Assembly: GCA_903871775.1 (NCBI GenBank)
Contig: CAIQIA010000027.1
Coordinates: forward strand, 124,001 to 188,000
Direction of reading: 5' to 3'
DNA: 64,000 bases
DNA from: an uncultured cyanobacterium
Lineage (GTDB): Bacteria > Cyanobacteriota > Cyanobacteriia > PCC-6307 > Cyanobiaceae
The stretch's first letter is position 1. The number at the start of each line of letters is the position of its first letter. This document shows positions 8,070-17,372 of this stretch, one piece after another. Both the position numbers and the translations under genes were made by a program. The notes beneath the pieces were generated by a model. It was not told the DNA's origin and ran no database searches. It saw only the letters and a program-made list of their open reading frames with translations.

Positions 8070-9125
8070 TTGAAGTTCTCGCAATGGTGTGCCTTCGCGG
8101 CCCTGCTGGCGGCGGGGGTTCTGCTCTGGAACCTGCGCGGGATTCTGATCGAGCTGTTCGGCTCTGTCGTGCTGGCGGTCGCCCTCTCCAGCCTGGTCGG
8201 CAGCCTTCAGCACCGGCTGGGCCTGGGGCGCTGGCAGGCCCTGCTGCTGGCACTTGGGCTGGTGCTGCTGGTGTTGACCGGCATCGTGGCCCTGCTGGTC
8301 CCGCCGTTCGTCGATCAGTTCGCCGAGCTGATCCAGCAGTTGCCTCGGGCGGCCGCCGCCCTGCTGCGGCTGATCAACGGCGGTCTGGGCCGCATCTCGC
8401 AGATGGTCCACGGACAGTCGCAGCTCCCCCAGGCCGACGCCTGGCTGCAGTCCTTCACCAATGGCATCGACTGGCCCTGGAGCGCCGGGGTCGGCCGGCT
8501 GCTGGGCCTGGCCGGCAACCTGGGTGGTGGCCTGCTTCAGCTGATCTTCGTGATCGCTGTGGCCGTGATGTTCTCCGCCCAGCCCGAGGGCTATCGGGGC
8601 GTGGCGATTCAGCTGGTGCCGTCGATGCTGCGGCGCCGGGTGGCCCAGGTGCTTGACCTCTGCGGTGAGGCCCTGAGCAGCTGGATGGTGGGCGTGATGA
8701 TCAGTTCGCTCTGCGTCGGGGTGCTGGCCTTCATCGGTCTCAGCCTGCTGGGCGTGAAGCTGACGCTGGCCAACGCCCTCATCGCCGGACTCTCCAACGT
8801 CGTTCCGAACGTGGGACCGACCATCGGAACCATCTTCCCGATGTCGGTGGCCCTGCTCGAAAACCCATGGAAACCGCTGCTGGTGCTGGCGCTCTACGTG
8901 GTGATCCAGAACCTTGAGAGCTATGTCATCACCCCGTCGGTGATGCACCATCAGCTGAAGCTGCTGCCGGGACTGACCCTCGCGGCCCAGGTGGTGTTCA
9001 CGGTGGTTTTCGGCCCCCTCGGCCTGCTGCTGGCCCTGCCGCTGGCCGTCTGCCTGCAGGTGATCGTGCGCGAGCTGCTGATCCATGACCTGTTCGACCG
9101 CTGGACGGGATCGAAGCCTGCATGA
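8070..9125 (+). CDS. AI-2E family (PerM/YdiK) membrane transporter, copy 1
   Basis: This integral membrane protein (351 aa) belongs to the AI-2 exporter / PerM superfamily. Two hydrophobic helices open the protein, then an amphipathic region with poorly conserved sequence, then the C-terminal membrane bundle carrying the diagnostic GLSNVVPNVGPTIGTIFP segment. The start is TTG at 8070, immediately before KFSQWCAFAALLAAG. The substrate is unknown; the family includes ion and small-molecule exporters as well as AI-2. The stop codon overlaps the ATG of copy 2 (ATGA), so the two are translated from one message and may form a heteromer. Confidence 0.85.
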   Translation: MKFSQWCAFAALLAAGVLLWNLRGILIELFGSVVLAVALSSLVGSLQHRLGLGRWQALLLALGLVLLVLTGIVALLVPPFVDQFAELIQQLPRAAAALLRLINGGLGRISQMVHGQSQLPQADAWLQSFTNGIDWPWSAGVGRLLGLAGNLGGGLLQLIFVIAVAVMFSAQPEGYRGVAIQLVPSMLRRRVAQVLDLCGEALSSWMVGVMISSLCVGVLAFIGLSLLGVKLTLANALIAGLSNVVPNVGPTIGTIFPMSVALLENPWKPLLVLALYVVIQNLESYVITPSVMHHQLKLLPGLTLAAQVVFTVVFGPLGLLLALPLAVCLQVIVRELLIHDLFDRWTGSKPA

Positions 9126-10165
9126 CGCGACCCACGGCAGCGATCAACTGGCCCGCCCTGCTGGGCACCGTCGCCCTGGTGCTGCTCGGGCTGATGGCCT
9201 GGGAGCTGCGCTGGGTGCTGATGGTGCTCTTCGGGGCGATCGTCCTGGCAGTGGCCCTCGATGTGCCCGTGCAGCTGCTGCTGCGCCGGATGCAGCTGGG
9301 TCGGCCGGCGGCGCTGACCCTGGTGCTCATCGCCTTCGGAAGCTTGGCAACGGTGCTGGTGCTGCTGCTGCTGCCCGAAGTGATCGACCAGGTCCAGACC
9401 CTGATCCGCATCCTGCCGGCCCTGCTCGCCTATCTCGCCTCCCTCAGCGGCCGGGTGCCGGCCCTGAGCGAATTTCAGGAGACCTTCCGTTCCCTGAGCA
9501 GCTTCGAGACCCTGCAACCGTTGGGATCACAGCTGCTCGGCCTGGCCGGTGGTGCCGCCAACGGCACCATCCAGCTGCTGCTGATGGCCCTGCTGGCGGT
9601 GCTGCTCTGCCTCGATCCCGGCAGCCACACCCGCCTGGTGCTGGCCGCCACACCGCGGTTCTACCGACAGCACATGCGCCGGTTGCTTGAGGACTGCCGC
9701 GACGCCCTCGGCGGCTGGCTGGCTGGCATGACCCTGTCAGCGGCGGCCGTGTTTCTCGGAACCTGGGCCGGTCTGGCCCTGATCGGGGCGCCGCTGGCCC
9801 TGCTCAGCGGGCTGATCGCCGGGGTGCTGACCTTTGTTCCCACCGTGGGGCCGACCGTGGCCACCCTTCTGCCGGCCGGTGTGGCCCTGCTGCTGGTGCC
9901 CAAGGTGGTGCTCAAGGTGGTGCTGCTGCGGCTGCTGCTGCAGAACCTGGAGGCCTTTGTGCTCACACCGCTGCTGCTCAAGCGCACCGTGAACCTGCTT
10001 CCGACGGTGGCCCTGATGGGTCAGTTGAGTTTGGGTGCCTTGTTGGGGCTGCCTGGGGTGCTGCTAGCCCTGCCGTTCATCGTGGTCACCCAGGTGCTGC
10101 TTCAGGAAGTGCTGGTGCGGGAAATCATGGATCGCTGGACCCTGCGCGGACGCGCCCGCCCCTGA
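9122..10165 (+). CDS. AI-2E family (PerM/YdiK) membrane transporter, copy 2
   Basis: This is a second AI-2E family protein (347 aa), a diverged paralogue of the preceding gene. The matching diagnostic segment is GVLTFVPTVGPTVATLLP, and the same two-helix N-terminus and C-terminal bundle are present. The ATG at 9122 overlaps the upstream stop by four bases. The last 41 bases overlap a convergent small membrane-protein gene at the end of the sec operon. Tandem pairs of this family suggest either heteromer formation or different substrates; the sequence does not decide. Confidence 0.85.
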   Translation: MTRPTAAINWPALLGTVALVLLGLMAWELRWVLMVLFGAIVLAVALDVPVQLLLRRMQLGRPAALTLVLIAFGSLATVLVLLLLPEVIDQVQTLIRILPALLAYLASLSGRVPALSEFQETFRSLSSFETLQPLGSQLLGLAGGAANGTIQLLLMALLAVLLCLDPGSHTRLVLAATPRFYRQHMRRLLEDCRDALGGWLAGMTLSAAAVFLGTWAGLALIGAPLALLSGLIAGVLTFVPTVGPTVATLLPAGVALLLVPKVVLKVVLLRLLLQNLEAFVLTPLLLKRTVNLLPTVALMGQLSLGALLGLPGVLLALPFIVVTQVLLQEVLVREIMDRWTLRGRARP

Positions 10166-10331
10166 ACCACCAGGGGGTGAGCAGCAGAACGACCACAGCG
10201 AGGCGGTGGTGCCCCATCGCGTAGAACACCGACGTCCAGGTGAAATGCTGGGCCATCAGGGCCAGCTCGGAACGCAGGTCCAGGAGGGCGAGAAGGGCGA
10301 GAAGCAGGGTCAGGAACCGCGGCTGCCTCAT
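10125..10331 (-). CDS. Small membrane protein following secF
   Basis: This 68-aa protein starts with an ATG overlapping the secF stop (ATGA), which is strong evidence that it is translated. It has a hydrophobic N-terminal helix (FLTLLLALLALLDL) and a second hydrophobic segment (RLAVVVLLLTPWWF) joined by LALMAQHFTWTSVFYAM. No known function. Its position at the end of pdhB-secD-secF suggests a link with membrane insertion or simply operon hitch-hiking. The 3' end overlaps the AI-2E copy 2 gene. Confidence 0.65.
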   Translation of the reverse strand: MRQPRFLTLLLALLALLDLRSELALMAQHFTWTSVFYAMGHHRLAVVVLLLTPWWFRGGRVRAGSSDP

Positions 10332-11293
10332 GCGGGGGCTCCGCTTTCGGGGCCGGGACGACGGGGGCTGAGGCGACCACCCAGGAGGGGCAACAGGGGA
10401 GGAACCACGCCGATACTGGACCAGCTGCCCACGGCCACCCCGATGGCCAGGGCCACGGCGAACCAGAAGAGGGTCTGCCCGCCGAAGAAGACCAGCGCCA
10501 GGATCGGCAGCTCGGTGGTGAACGAGGTGTAGAGGGAACGGGTGAGGGTGCCGGCCACGGCCCTGTCCACCTGATCGTCGAGGGTCAGGTCAGGGAGCAC
10601 CTGCTGCTGTTCACGGATGCGGTCGAACACAACGACGGTGTCGTTGACCGAGTAACCGGCCAGGGTGAGCAGGGCCACGGCGAAGAGGCTGTCGACCTCC
10701 ACACCCGCCAGAAGCCCCAGCCAGGCGAACACCCCCGTGGTGATCAGCACATCGTGGGCGAGACAGAAGAGGGCCAGGACCGCATAGAGGCGGTCGTACC
10801 GGGCTGTGATGAAAAGGGCCACCCCCAGGAAGCTCACCACCAGGGCCAGCATGCTGCTCTGCAGCAGCTGTCGTCCGAGCACCGGACCGATGGTGTCGAT
10901 GCGGGTGCCGCTGGGATCCAGGGGCCCGGCCAGGCGGTTGAGGCTTTCGACCACCTCGCCGCTCTCGGCGGGGGTGAGGGCCGCCAGTCGCAGGGCGATG
11001 GCCCGCCCACCATCCAGCAGCTGGACCGAAGCGGGATGGGCAAGGCTGCGGGCCACGACTTCACCGCTGAGGCTGCCGCAGCTGTCACCGCAGCGGCGCT
11101 CGACCTGGATGGCGGTGCCACCGGTGAAATCAAGACCCGGACGGACGGGAGCACCGATGGGCGATGACCAGGAGAGGATCACCCCCAGCAGACTCACGAT
11201 CAGCAGAACGGCAGTGATCGCAAAACTGAGGCGCCGATGGCGGGTGACCCGGAAGCGGGGCTCCCGCAGCAGGGCACCGGTGGAGGACGTCAT
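10328..11293 (-). CDS. secF: Protein translocase subunit SecF
   Basis: SecF pairs with SecD to drive late steps of Sec-dependent export, using the proton gradient. The protein (321 aa) has the first membrane helix followed by the lumenal/periplasmic domain (PGLDFTGGTAIQVE) and five further helices. ARYDRLYAVLALFCLAHDV and AGYSVNDTVVVFDRIRE are the SecF signatures; the latter carries the conserved Asp and Arg of the ion path. The C-terminus includes a Pro/Arg-rich tail. The ATG overlaps the secD stop by four bases. Confidence 0.94.
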   Translation of the reverse strand: MTSSTGALLREPRFRVTRHRRLSFAITAVLLIVSLLGVILSWSSPIGAPVRPGLDFTGGTAIQVERRCGDSCGSLSGEVVARSLAHPASVQLLDGGRAIALRLAALTPAESGEVVESLNRLAGPLDPSGTRIDTIGPVLGRQLLQSSMLALVVSFLGVALFITARYDRLYAVLALFCLAHDVLITTGVFAWLGLLAGVEVDSLFAVALLTLAGYSVNDTVVVFDRIREQQQVLPDLTLDDQVDRAVAGTLTRSLYTSFTTELPILALVFFGGQTLFWFAVALAIGVAVGSWSSIGVVPPLLPLLGGRLSPRRPGPESGAPA

Positions 11294-12768
11294 CGCTGGG
11301 GGACCACGGGGAGGAAGAGACCTGGCCGCCGCAGGGCCGGGTAGGTGAGCAGCATCCGCAGCAGGGTGCGGGTGCAGGTGAGGGCGGTGAAGAGGCTGAG
11401 CAGCACCCCCACAGACAGGGTGACGGCAAAGCCCCGCACGAGGCCGCTGCCGAGCCAGCCGAGGGCGATGCAGCTGATCAGGGTGGTGACGTGGCCATCG
11501 AAGATGGAGGCGAAGGCCCGGGAGAAGCCGGCATCGACCGCCCGGAAGAGGGTCTGACCGTCCTGCAGCTCTTCCTTGGTCCTTTCAAAGATCAGGATGT
11601 TGGCATCAACGGCCATGCCCACTGAAAGGATGAAACCGGCGATGCCCGGCAGGGTGAGGGTGACCGGGATCAGGGCGTAGATCGCGAGGTTGAACACGGC
11701 ATAAAGCAGCAGCGCCACGACCGCCGTCAGGCCTGGGAGGCGATAGATGACCACCATGAAGACGGCGACCATGGCGATGCCGGCCAGGGCCGCCACAAGG
11801 CTGCTGCGGATGTTGACGGCCCCGAGGGTGGGTCCGACGGAACGGTTCTCGATGATCTCGACCGGCAGGGGCAGGGCGCCGCCCCGCAGCTGGACCTCCA
11901 GCTCCCGCGCTTCTTCAGCCGTGAAGCGACCGCTGATCGTGGCGGCCCCTCCAGTGATGCCTGCGGTGGCGAACTGCGGGCCGACACTGGCTTCACTGAT
12001 CGGGCGTCCGTCGAGGGTGATGCCGAGCATCCGGCGGCTGCCGGCGATCTCCTTGGTGAGGGCGGCGAACTGCTCGCCCCCCTTGGGATCAAAGCGCAGG
12101 GTTACCTCCCAGAAGGGGCTGTTGGCCTGCTGCTGCCGGCCTGCATCGATGAGATGGGTGCCGGTGAGCTGGGGAGGGCCGAAGAGGGTGATCAGACGAC
12201 GGTCACTCTCGGCCTGGAGCCGCTCCAGCTGTCTGGTCTCGTTCTCTCCTTCGGGGGCCGGCAGTCCCAGCTCCTTGAGGGTGTCCCGGAGGGGGCCCTG
12301 GAGGTCAGCCGCGGCGTTGGGGTCGTCGGCCGATGCCGCCGACCGGCCGGCCAGCTGGGCCTGCCGGGCCTGGATGATCTGGCGCAGTTTGAGCAGACCG
12401 GTCATGGTCGACTCGGTGCCGGGCTTCTGGGTGCGGAAATCCAGCACCGCCGTGGTGCCGAGCACGGCCGCCGCACTGCGGGGGTCCTGAACGCCCGGCA
12501 GCTGGACGACGATGCGGTCGTTTCCGGCGGTGGTGAGGGTGGCCTCCGACACGCCAAGGCCGTTCACCCGTCGTTCAAGGACGCTGCGCACGGCCTCCAG
12601 TTCCGCGGGTCCCACCGTCGTGATCCGTCCTGCGGGCTGCAGCTGCAGCGTCAGCTGGCTGCCCCCCCGCAGGTCGAGGCCCAGGGACAGGGGAAGGGAT
12701 CGCAGCACGAGCAGGCTGCCGATGGCCAGCGCCAGGATCAGCGCCAGCCATCCCTGGGAGCGGTTCAT
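11290..12768 (-). CDS. secD: Protein translocase subunit SecD
   Basis: SecD (492 aa) supplies the large extracytoplasmic domain of the SecDF complex. [15 protein letters not shown] follows the first helix, [12 protein letters not shown] lies in the P1 domain, and the six-helix RND-type membrane domain includes [23 protein letters not shown], the SecD signature with the functional Asp. The length is typical for cyanobacteria. The gene overlaps pdhB upstream and secF downstream by four bases each, so translation of pdhB, secD and secF is probably coupled. Confidence 0.94.
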   Translation of the reverse strand: MNRSQGWLALILALAIGSLLVLRSLPLSLGLDLRGGSQLTLQLQPAGRITTVGPAELEAVRSVLERRVNGLGVSEATLTTAGNDRIVVQLPGVQDPRSAAAVLGTTAVLDFRTQKPGTESTMTGLLKLRQIIQARQAQLAGRSAASADDPNAAADLQGPLRDTLKELGLPAPEGENETRQLERLQAESDRRLITLFGPPQLTGTHLIDAGRQQQANSPFWEVTLRFDPKGGEQFAALTKEIAGSRRMLGITLDGRPISEASVGPQFATAGITGGAATISGRFTAEEARELEVQLRGGALPLPVEIIENRSVGPTLGAVNIRSSLVAALAGIAMVAVFMVVIYRLPGLTAVVALLLYAVFNLAIYALIPVTLTLPGIAGFILSVGMAVDANILIFERTKEELQDGQTLFRAVDAGFSRAFASIFDGHVTTLISCIALGWLGSGLVRGFAVTLSVGVLLSLFTALTCTRTLLRMLLTYPALRRPGLFLPVVPQR

Positions 12769-13742
12769 CGCTGAACGAGACGCTGGACGGTCTCGACGAT
12801 CTGATGGGGCTGAATGATCGTCAGGTTCTCAAGCTTGCCGTTGTAAGGCGTGGGGATGTCCTGGCTGGAGAGCCGCACGGGGGGGGCATCCAGTTCGTCA
12901 AAGCACTGCTCGGTGATCAGGGCGATCAGCTCGGCGGCAATGCCACCGGTCTTCATGCATTCCTCCACGATCACCACCCGGTGGGTCTTGGCGATCGAAC
13001 GGCTGATGGCCTCCATGTCGAAGGGCTTGAGGCTGATCAGATCGATCAGTTCAGGGTCGTAGCCCTGGTCGACCAGCTGCTTGACGGCCGCTTCGCAATG
13101 GTGGCGCATCCGTGAGTAGGTCAGCAGGGTCACGTCACGGCCTTCCCGCACCATTTCGGCCCGGTCAAGGGCGCAGGTGTAGTCGCCAGCGGGAATCTCC
13201 TCGCTGAGGTTGTAGAGCAGCACATGCTCGAAGAAAAGCACCGGGTTGTTGTCACGGATGGCTGCTTTCATCAGCCCCTTCGCATTGGTCGGGGTGCTGC
13301 AGGCCACGATCTTGATGCCAGGAACCGCGTGGAAATAGGCCTCCAGTCGCTGGCTGTGTTCGGCGCCGAGCTGACGGCCGACACCGCCGGGACCACGGAC
13401 CACGGTGGGGATGGTGAAGTTGCCGCCGCTGGTGTAGCGCAGCATCCCCATGTTGTTAGAGATCTGGTTGAAGGCGAGCAGCAGGAAACCCATGTTCATG
13501 CCTTCGACGATGGGTCGAAGGCCTGTCATGGCGGCCCCGACGGCCATGCCCGTGAAGCTGTTCTCGGCGATCGGGGTGTCGAGAACCCGCAGTTCACCGT
13601 ATTTCTCGTACAGACCCTTGGACACCTTGTACGAGCCTCCGTACTGACCGACGTCCTCACCCATCACGCAGATATGGGGATCACGGGCCATCTCTTCATC
13701 GATGGCATCCCGGAGGGCGTTGAAGAGCAGGGTTTCAGCCAC
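12765..13742 (-). CDS. pdhB: Pyruvate dehydrogenase E1 component, beta subunit
   Basis: E1-beta (325 aa) forms the thiamine-diphosphate heterotetramer with E1-alpha that decarboxylates pyruvate for acetyl-CoA synthesis. Visible marks are [17 protein letters not shown] (with the Glu that activates ThDP), [33 protein letters not shown] and the C-terminal [11 protein letters not shown]. The full length matches plastid and cyanobacterial PdhB. The E1-alpha gene is not in the window. The stop overlaps the secD start by four bases. Confidence 0.94.
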   Translation of the reverse strand: MAETLLFNALRDAIDEEMARDPHICVMGEDVGQYGGSYKVSKGLYEKYGELRVLDTPIAENSFTGMAVGAAMTGLRPIVEGMNMGFLLLAFNQISNNMGMLRYTSGGNFTIPTVVRGPGGVGRQLGAEHSQRLEAYFHAVPGIKIVACSTPTNAKGLMKAAIRDNNPVLFFEHVLLYNLSEEIPAGDYTCALDRAEMVREGRDVTLLTYSRMRHHCEAAVKQLVDQGYDPELIDLISLKPFDMEAISRSIAKTHRVVIVEECMKTGGIAAELIALITEQCFDELDAPPVRLSSQDIPTPYNGKLENLTIIQPHQIVETVQRLVQR

Positions 13743-13833
13743 AGGTCACAGGGCAGCACGGCAGGCCGGCGGGCCGGCAGGGGGCCAACCTATCAGCGGC
13801 CCGCCGTTCCGATCTGCCCGGCCGTGGGTCGGC

Positions 13834-13929
13834 TCAGCCGCCGGCGGCGAAGGTGGTGAGCAGCAGGACCGACAGCAGCAGCCCGGGGGACAGGAGCAGA
13901 GCCAACAGGCCCAGGTCGTGGGGGGTCAT
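13834..13929 (-). CDS. 31-residue single-helix membrane peptide
   Basis: This short ORF (ATG at 13929) encodes MTPHDLGLLALLLSPGLLL and then a hydrophobic end, TTFAAGG. It is one membrane helix of roughly 20 residues with a short polar N-terminus. The size and composition resemble the tiny subunits of photosynthetic complexes, but I cannot match it to PetL/M/N, Psb30 or other named peptides. In the ORF track it appears only as the tail of a spurious 189-aa frame. It sits between DUF3082 and pdhB on the same strand. Reality is supported by its clean composition and operon position only. Confidence 0.5.
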   Translation of the reverse strand: MTPHDLGLLALLLSPGLLLSVLLLTTFAAGG

Positions 13930-13952
13930 GGCAGAGGCACCGACATCCAAGG

Positions 13953-14270
13953 CTAGGCAGCGGGGGGCGGGCTGGCAGGCCAGAGGCGACGGAGGCCCAG
14001 CAGCAGCAGGCCCGCTGCGATCAGCAGAAAGGTGAAGCAAGCCAGACAGGCGCTGCCCACGAGCAAGGTCTTGACCGCCACCGCGATCGACTGGGCGACG
14101 GGCTGGCTGTAGGCGGGCGGATGGGTGCCGTAGTAATGGATCATCCGTGAGGTGATCAGCAGAGCCAGGGCGGCGAAGCCGGCGCTGGTGAGGCTGCCGG
14201 CGAAGCAGCGCAGGGGACCGGGCCTGTCGCTGTCGCCCTTGACCGGGGACTCGGAAGGTGTCTCGCTCAT
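13953..14270 (-). CDS. DUF3082 membrane protein
   Basis: This 105-aa protein has two predicted membrane helices: [19 protein letters not shown] after a polar N-terminus, and [21 protein letters not shown]. Between them lies [23 protein letters not shown], the pattern of the cyanobacterial/plastid DUF3082 family. The function is unknown. The ATG overlaps the ispE stop by four bases, which argues for translational coupling. Confidence 0.75.
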   Translation of the reverse strand: MSETPSESPVKGDSDRPGPLRCFAGSLTSAGFAALALLITSRMIHYYGTHPPAYSQPVAQSIAVAVKTLLVGSACLACFTFLLIAAGLLLLGLRRLWPASPPPAA

Positions 14271-15250
14271 GGGGCGGCGGCGGCGATCGGGGAGCTGGCA
14301 CCGCGGAAGCTGCTGACCCAGGTCTGCAGTCCTGCGGTGGTGGTGGTGGCGGCGAGGCCGTCGGCGGCGCGGCGGGCGGCCTCGGGATCGTCAAAGAGGC
14401 CAAAGAGGGTCGGACCCGAACCGCTCATGGCCAGGGCCCGCAGGCCAGGGGCCGTGGCGAGCCGTTCAAGACCGCTCCGCACCGATGGAACAGCGGGGGC
14501 AACCACCCGCTGGAGATCGTTGCAGAGGGCCAGTGGAGCGTCGCCGGACAGCCAGGGGACGGAGCCGCGGACCCGCTGCCGCAGGGCCCCGCGGCGGGGC
14601 TCGAAGGACTGCTCGCCGCTGCCGTAGCCACCCCCCAGCTGCTCACGGCAGAGGCGGTAGGCCCAGGGGGTCGAGACGCTCACCTGCGGGTCCTTGAGCA
14701 GCAGCACCCCCATGGGGGGCAGGTCGGGCAGCGGCTCGAGGCGTTCGCCCCGGCCGAAGCACAGCTGGGTGCCCCCCTGAAGGCAGAAGGGCACATCGGA
14801 GCCGATCGCCGCCGCCAGCCGTTCGAGCACCGCGGTGGACGGCGAGAGATTCCAGAGGCGGCTGAGGCCCAGCAGGGCGGCGGCCGCATCGCTTGACCCC
14901 CCCGCCAGCCCGGCCCCGATGGGGATGCGCTTGCGCAGATGGATCGCAGCCCCCAGCTCCGGACGGCCGGCGTCCCGGCGCAGGGCTTCAGCCGCCCGCA
15001 GGATCAGGTTGTCGCCATCTAGGGGCAACGGCCCGGCGGACGACTCCAGGCTCAGCCTCAGCTCCCCCTCCGGCAGTCGCTCAAAGGTCAGCTGATCGGT
15101 CAGATCGATGGTCTGCATCACCATCGCCAGCTCATGGAAGCCATCGGGCCGCAGCCCCAGCACCTCCAGGTGCAGGTTGATCTTGGCGGGAGCGTCCAGC
15201 TGCACGGAGCTCAAGGGTCTTGGGGCAGGGCGCGCGCCAACGCTACCCAT
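14267..15250 (-). CDS. ispE: 4-diphosphocytidyl-2-C-methyl-D-erythritol kinase
   Basis: IspE phosphorylates CDP-ME in the MEP pathway, the route to carotenoids, phytol and quinone tails. The GHMP-kinase fold is shown by [22 protein letters not shown] near the N-terminus, the ATP loop [20 protein letters not shown], and the C-terminal [12 protein letters not shown]. The ATG at 15250 gives 327 aa but overlaps rsmA by 40 bases; a GTG at 15202 just before QLDAPAKIN would avoid this and fits the usual family start. Confidence 0.93.
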   Translation of the reverse strand: MGSVGARPAPRPLSSVQLDAPAKINLHLEVLGLRPDGFHELAMVMQTIDLTDQLTFERLPEGELRLSLESSAGPLPLDGDNLILRAAEALRRDAGRPELGAAIHLRKRIPIGAGLAGGSSDAAAALLGLSRLWNLSPSTAVLERLAAAIGSDVPFCLQGGTQLCFGRGERLEPLPDLPPMGVLLLKDPQVSVSTPWAYRLCREQLGGGYGSGEQSFEPRRGALRQRVRGSVPWLSGDAPLALCNDLQRVVAPAVPSVRSGLERLATAPGLRALAMSGSGPTLFGLFDDPEAARRAADGLAATTTTAGLQTWVSSFRGASSPIAAAAP

Positions 15251-16029
15251 TGCCCGGGCGCCAGCTCCTGGGGGCGCTGGTCCAGGCGGATGCCCAGCGG
15301 TTCAGCCAGGGCCGCCAGGCGGTCGATCGGCAGCAGGCTCGCCAGGGTGTTGCGCAGCATCTTGCGCCGGCCGGCGAAGGCCAGGGCCAGCAGCTGTTCC
15401 ACCCGGCGGGCGTCCTCCGGCCGGAGCAGGGGCTGGGGATGGGGGTGCAGACGGATGACCTCGGACATCACCCGGGGGGGCGGGCGGAAACAGCGGGGGG
15501 GCACCAGACACACCGATTCGGCCTCAGCCAGCAGCTGCACCCGCACGCTCAGGGCCCCGAAGGCGCTCGACCCCGGGCGGGCCCGCAGGCGTTCGGCCAC
15601 CTCGTGCTGCACGAGCAGCACCAGCCGGTCCAGCTGGCGCCAGGCGGGGCGGTCGAGGCGGCCCAGGAGCCGCTGCAGCAGGGGGCCTGTGATGTTGTAA
15701 GGGATGTTGGCAACCACCTTCTCGACCTCCGGCAGGGGGATCTCGAGGGCATCGCCCTGCTGAAGCTGAAAGCGTTCGTCGCCGCCGAACCGTTGCCGCA
15801 GCCCATCCACCAGATCACGGTCCAGCTCGATCGCGTGCAGGACTGCGATCGGAGCGTCCAGCAGAACGGCCGTGAGCGCCCCCTGGCCGGGACCGATCTC
15901 GAGCACCCGATCCTGGGGGCTCAGATCGGCCGCTGCAGCGATGCGGTTGAGCACAGCCCGGTCGTGCAGCCAGTGCTGGCCGAAGCGGCGGCGGGCCCGG
16001 TGTGGGGAGGGATGGACCATCGCTCCCAT
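15211..16029 (-). CDS. rsmA: 16S rRNA (A1518/A1519-N6) dimethyltransferase
   Basis: RsmA/KsgA dimethylates two adjacent adenines in helix 45 of 16S rRNA late in 30S assembly. The 272-aa protein has [17 protein letters not shown] at the N-terminus, motif [17 protein letters not shown], and the catalytic motif [16 protein letters not shown]. The C-terminal helical domain begins near [12 protein letters not shown]. ATGs at 16029 and 16020 are both possible starts. It is followed by ispE on the same strand. Confidence 0.94.
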   Translation of the reverse strand: MGAMVHPSPHRARRRFGQHWLHDRAVLNRIAAAADLSPQDRVLEIGPGQGALTAVLLDAPIAVLHAIELDRDLVDGLRQRFGGDERFQLQQGDALEIPLPEVEKVVANIPYNITGPLLQRLLGRLDRPAWRQLDRLVLLVQHEVAERLRARPGSSAFGALSVRVQLLAEAESVCLVPPRCFRPPPRVMSEVIRLHPHPQPLLRPEDARRVEQLLALAFAGRRKMLRNTLASLLPIDRLAALAEPLGIRLDQRPQELAPGQWVALARALPQDP

Positions 16030-16044
16030 GCTGCCCGAGGGGGT

Positions 16045-16410
16045 TCACAGGTCAGGCAGCCGCAGCCAACGCACCGCCCAGGGGGATGGTCCCAGCCGCA
16101 CCAGCGCCAGCACCACCTCCACCGGCAGCAGCGCCTGCTCGGGGTGGGCGGCCAGCCAGCAGGCGTAACTGCGATGCAGGCGTCGGCCCTGGCCCTGGCT
16201 CAGCCGTCGGCTGCCCCACAGATCCGGCCCGGCGGCCCGGCGGGCCTTGACCTCGACCAGCAGCAGACGGCCGGGCTTGGTCAACAGCAGATCGATCTCA
16301 CCCCAGCGGCAGCGCCAGTTCTGCTCCAGCAGCGACCAGCCCCGCCCCTGGAGCAGCGCCAGAACCCGCCCCTCGGCGGCCCGCCCGGCGGCGGCGCGGC
16401 CATCAGCCAT
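16045..16410 (-). CDS. YraN / UPF0102 family endonuclease-like protein
   Basis: This 121-aa protein has the restriction-endonuclease-like UPF0102 core: a helix with GRAAEGRVLALLQGRGW, the NWRCRWGEIDLLL strand pair (Glu and Asp of the nuclease site) and LLLVEVKARRA (Glu-X-Lys). The cellular role of the family is unclear; Holliday-junction or repair functions have been proposed on fold grounds. It precedes rsmA by 15 bases and probably heads the minus-strand run that ends with secF. Confidence 0.85.
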   Translation of the reverse strand: MADGRAAAGRAAEGRVLALLQGRGWSLLEQNWRCRWGEIDLLLTKPGRLLLVEVKARRAAGPDLWGSRRLSQGQGRRLHRSYACWLAAHPEQALLPVEVVLALVRLGPSPWAVRWLRLPDL

Positions 16411-16463
16411 CGCAACGGTCCCAGTCGTTCAGGCCTAGGGTTCCCCCAGCTCTGCCGTCTTCG

Positions 16464-16961
16464 ATGGCCCCTGTCCTGCGGCCGGTCCAGCGCCTGCTGG
16501 CGGCCCTCCTTCTGGCCGCTGTGCTGATCGTCGCCCCCACCGGGCGGGCCAGCGCCGCCATGGATTACGCCAAACAGGCCCTGATCGGCGCCGACTTCCA
16601 TGGGGCCGACCTGCGGGACACCACCTTCAATCTCACCAACCTGCGCTCCGCCGATTTCGAAGGGGCTGATCTGCGCGGAGCGAGCCTCTTCGGAGCCAAG
16701 CTGCAGGAGGCCAACCTGCGGGGAGCGGACCTGCGGGGGGCCACCCTCGATTCGGCCGTGTTCGAGGGCACTGACCTGCGGGATGCCGTTCTGGCCGACG
16801 CCTTCGCCTTCAACACCAAATTCCGGCAGGTGAAGGCCGACGGGGCCGACTTCAGCAACGTCTCCCTCCGCGCCGACGCCCTGGCGGCCCTCTGCGCCGA
16901 GGTGGCTGGTGTCAACCCGACCACCGGTCTGGCCACCCGCGACACCCTCGGCTGCCCCTGA
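16464..16961 (+). CDS. Pentapeptide-repeat thylakoid-lumen-type protein
   Basis: This is a 165-aa exported protein. The signal peptide is VQRLLAALLLAAVLIVAPTGRASA with a likely cleavage after ASA. Some twelve pentapeptide units of the A(D/N)LXX type follow (GADFHGADLRDTTF, SADFEGADLRGASLFG, GADLRGATLDSAV), forming a right-handed beta-helix. The C-terminal cap has two Cys residues (AALCAEV and the final LGCP), which may form a disulfide. This is the layout of the lumenal pentapeptide proteins of cyanobacteria and plastids. The function is unknown. Confidence 0.85.
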   Translation: MAPVLRPVQRLLAALLLAAVLIVAPTGRASAAMDYAKQALIGADFHGADLRDTTFNLTNLRSADFEGADLRGASLFGAKLQEANLRGADLRGATLDSAVFEGTDLRDAVLADAFAFNTKFRQVKADGADFSNVSLRADALAALCAEVAGVNPTTGLATRDTLGCP

Positions 16962-16964
16962 CCG

Positions 16965-17372
16965 ATGGCCTTCGATCCCCGCAGCCGCGAACGGCTCGAA
17001 GCCCTGGGACGGCGTCTGCCTGAACCGCTGCCATCGCCCCAGCCCAAGGGTCCGCCACCGGCCAGCCGTCGCCAGCACGCCATCGAGACCGAGGACGATC
17101 CGGCGAAGCTCTTCGGAGAACTGATGCGTGCCAGCCCCGATGGCACGGTCCCCGACCACCTGTTGCAGCGGCTCCGCGATCTGGAACGCCCCCGCAGCGC
17201 CCCGCGAGGCAGCACGGGCACCCCAGGCAACAACCCCAAAGCGGCGGCGGCCGAGGCCGATGACCCCTACCGGGCCTTCCAGGAACTGCTGCTCGAAGAG
17301 CATGAAGAACCGCTGGGTCCGGCCCCTCAGCCGACGCCGGGCAGACGACGGCGGTCCAGGGCTTCGAGGTAG
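16965..17372 (+). CDS. Hypothetical low-complexity acidic/Pro-rich protein
   Basis: This 135-aa protein starts three bases after the preceding stop. It has an N-terminal helix (RERLEALGRRLPEPLP), a Pro-rich linker, an acidic helix (DDPAKLFGELMRASPDGTVP), a second linker and a repeated-looking acidic helix (DDPYRAFQELLLEEHEEP). The two DDP..(L/F)..E modules with intervening disorder suggest an adaptor, but no family is recognised. The last 46 bases overlap dnaG tail to tail. It is probably co-transcribed with the pentapeptide gene. Confidence 0.65.
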   Translation: MAFDPRSRERLEALGRRLPEPLPSPQPKGPPPASRRQHAIETEDDPAKLFGELMRASPDGTVPDHLLQRLRDLERPRSAPRGSTGTPGNNPKAAAAEADDPYRAFQELLLEEHEEPLGPAPQPTPGRRRRSRASR

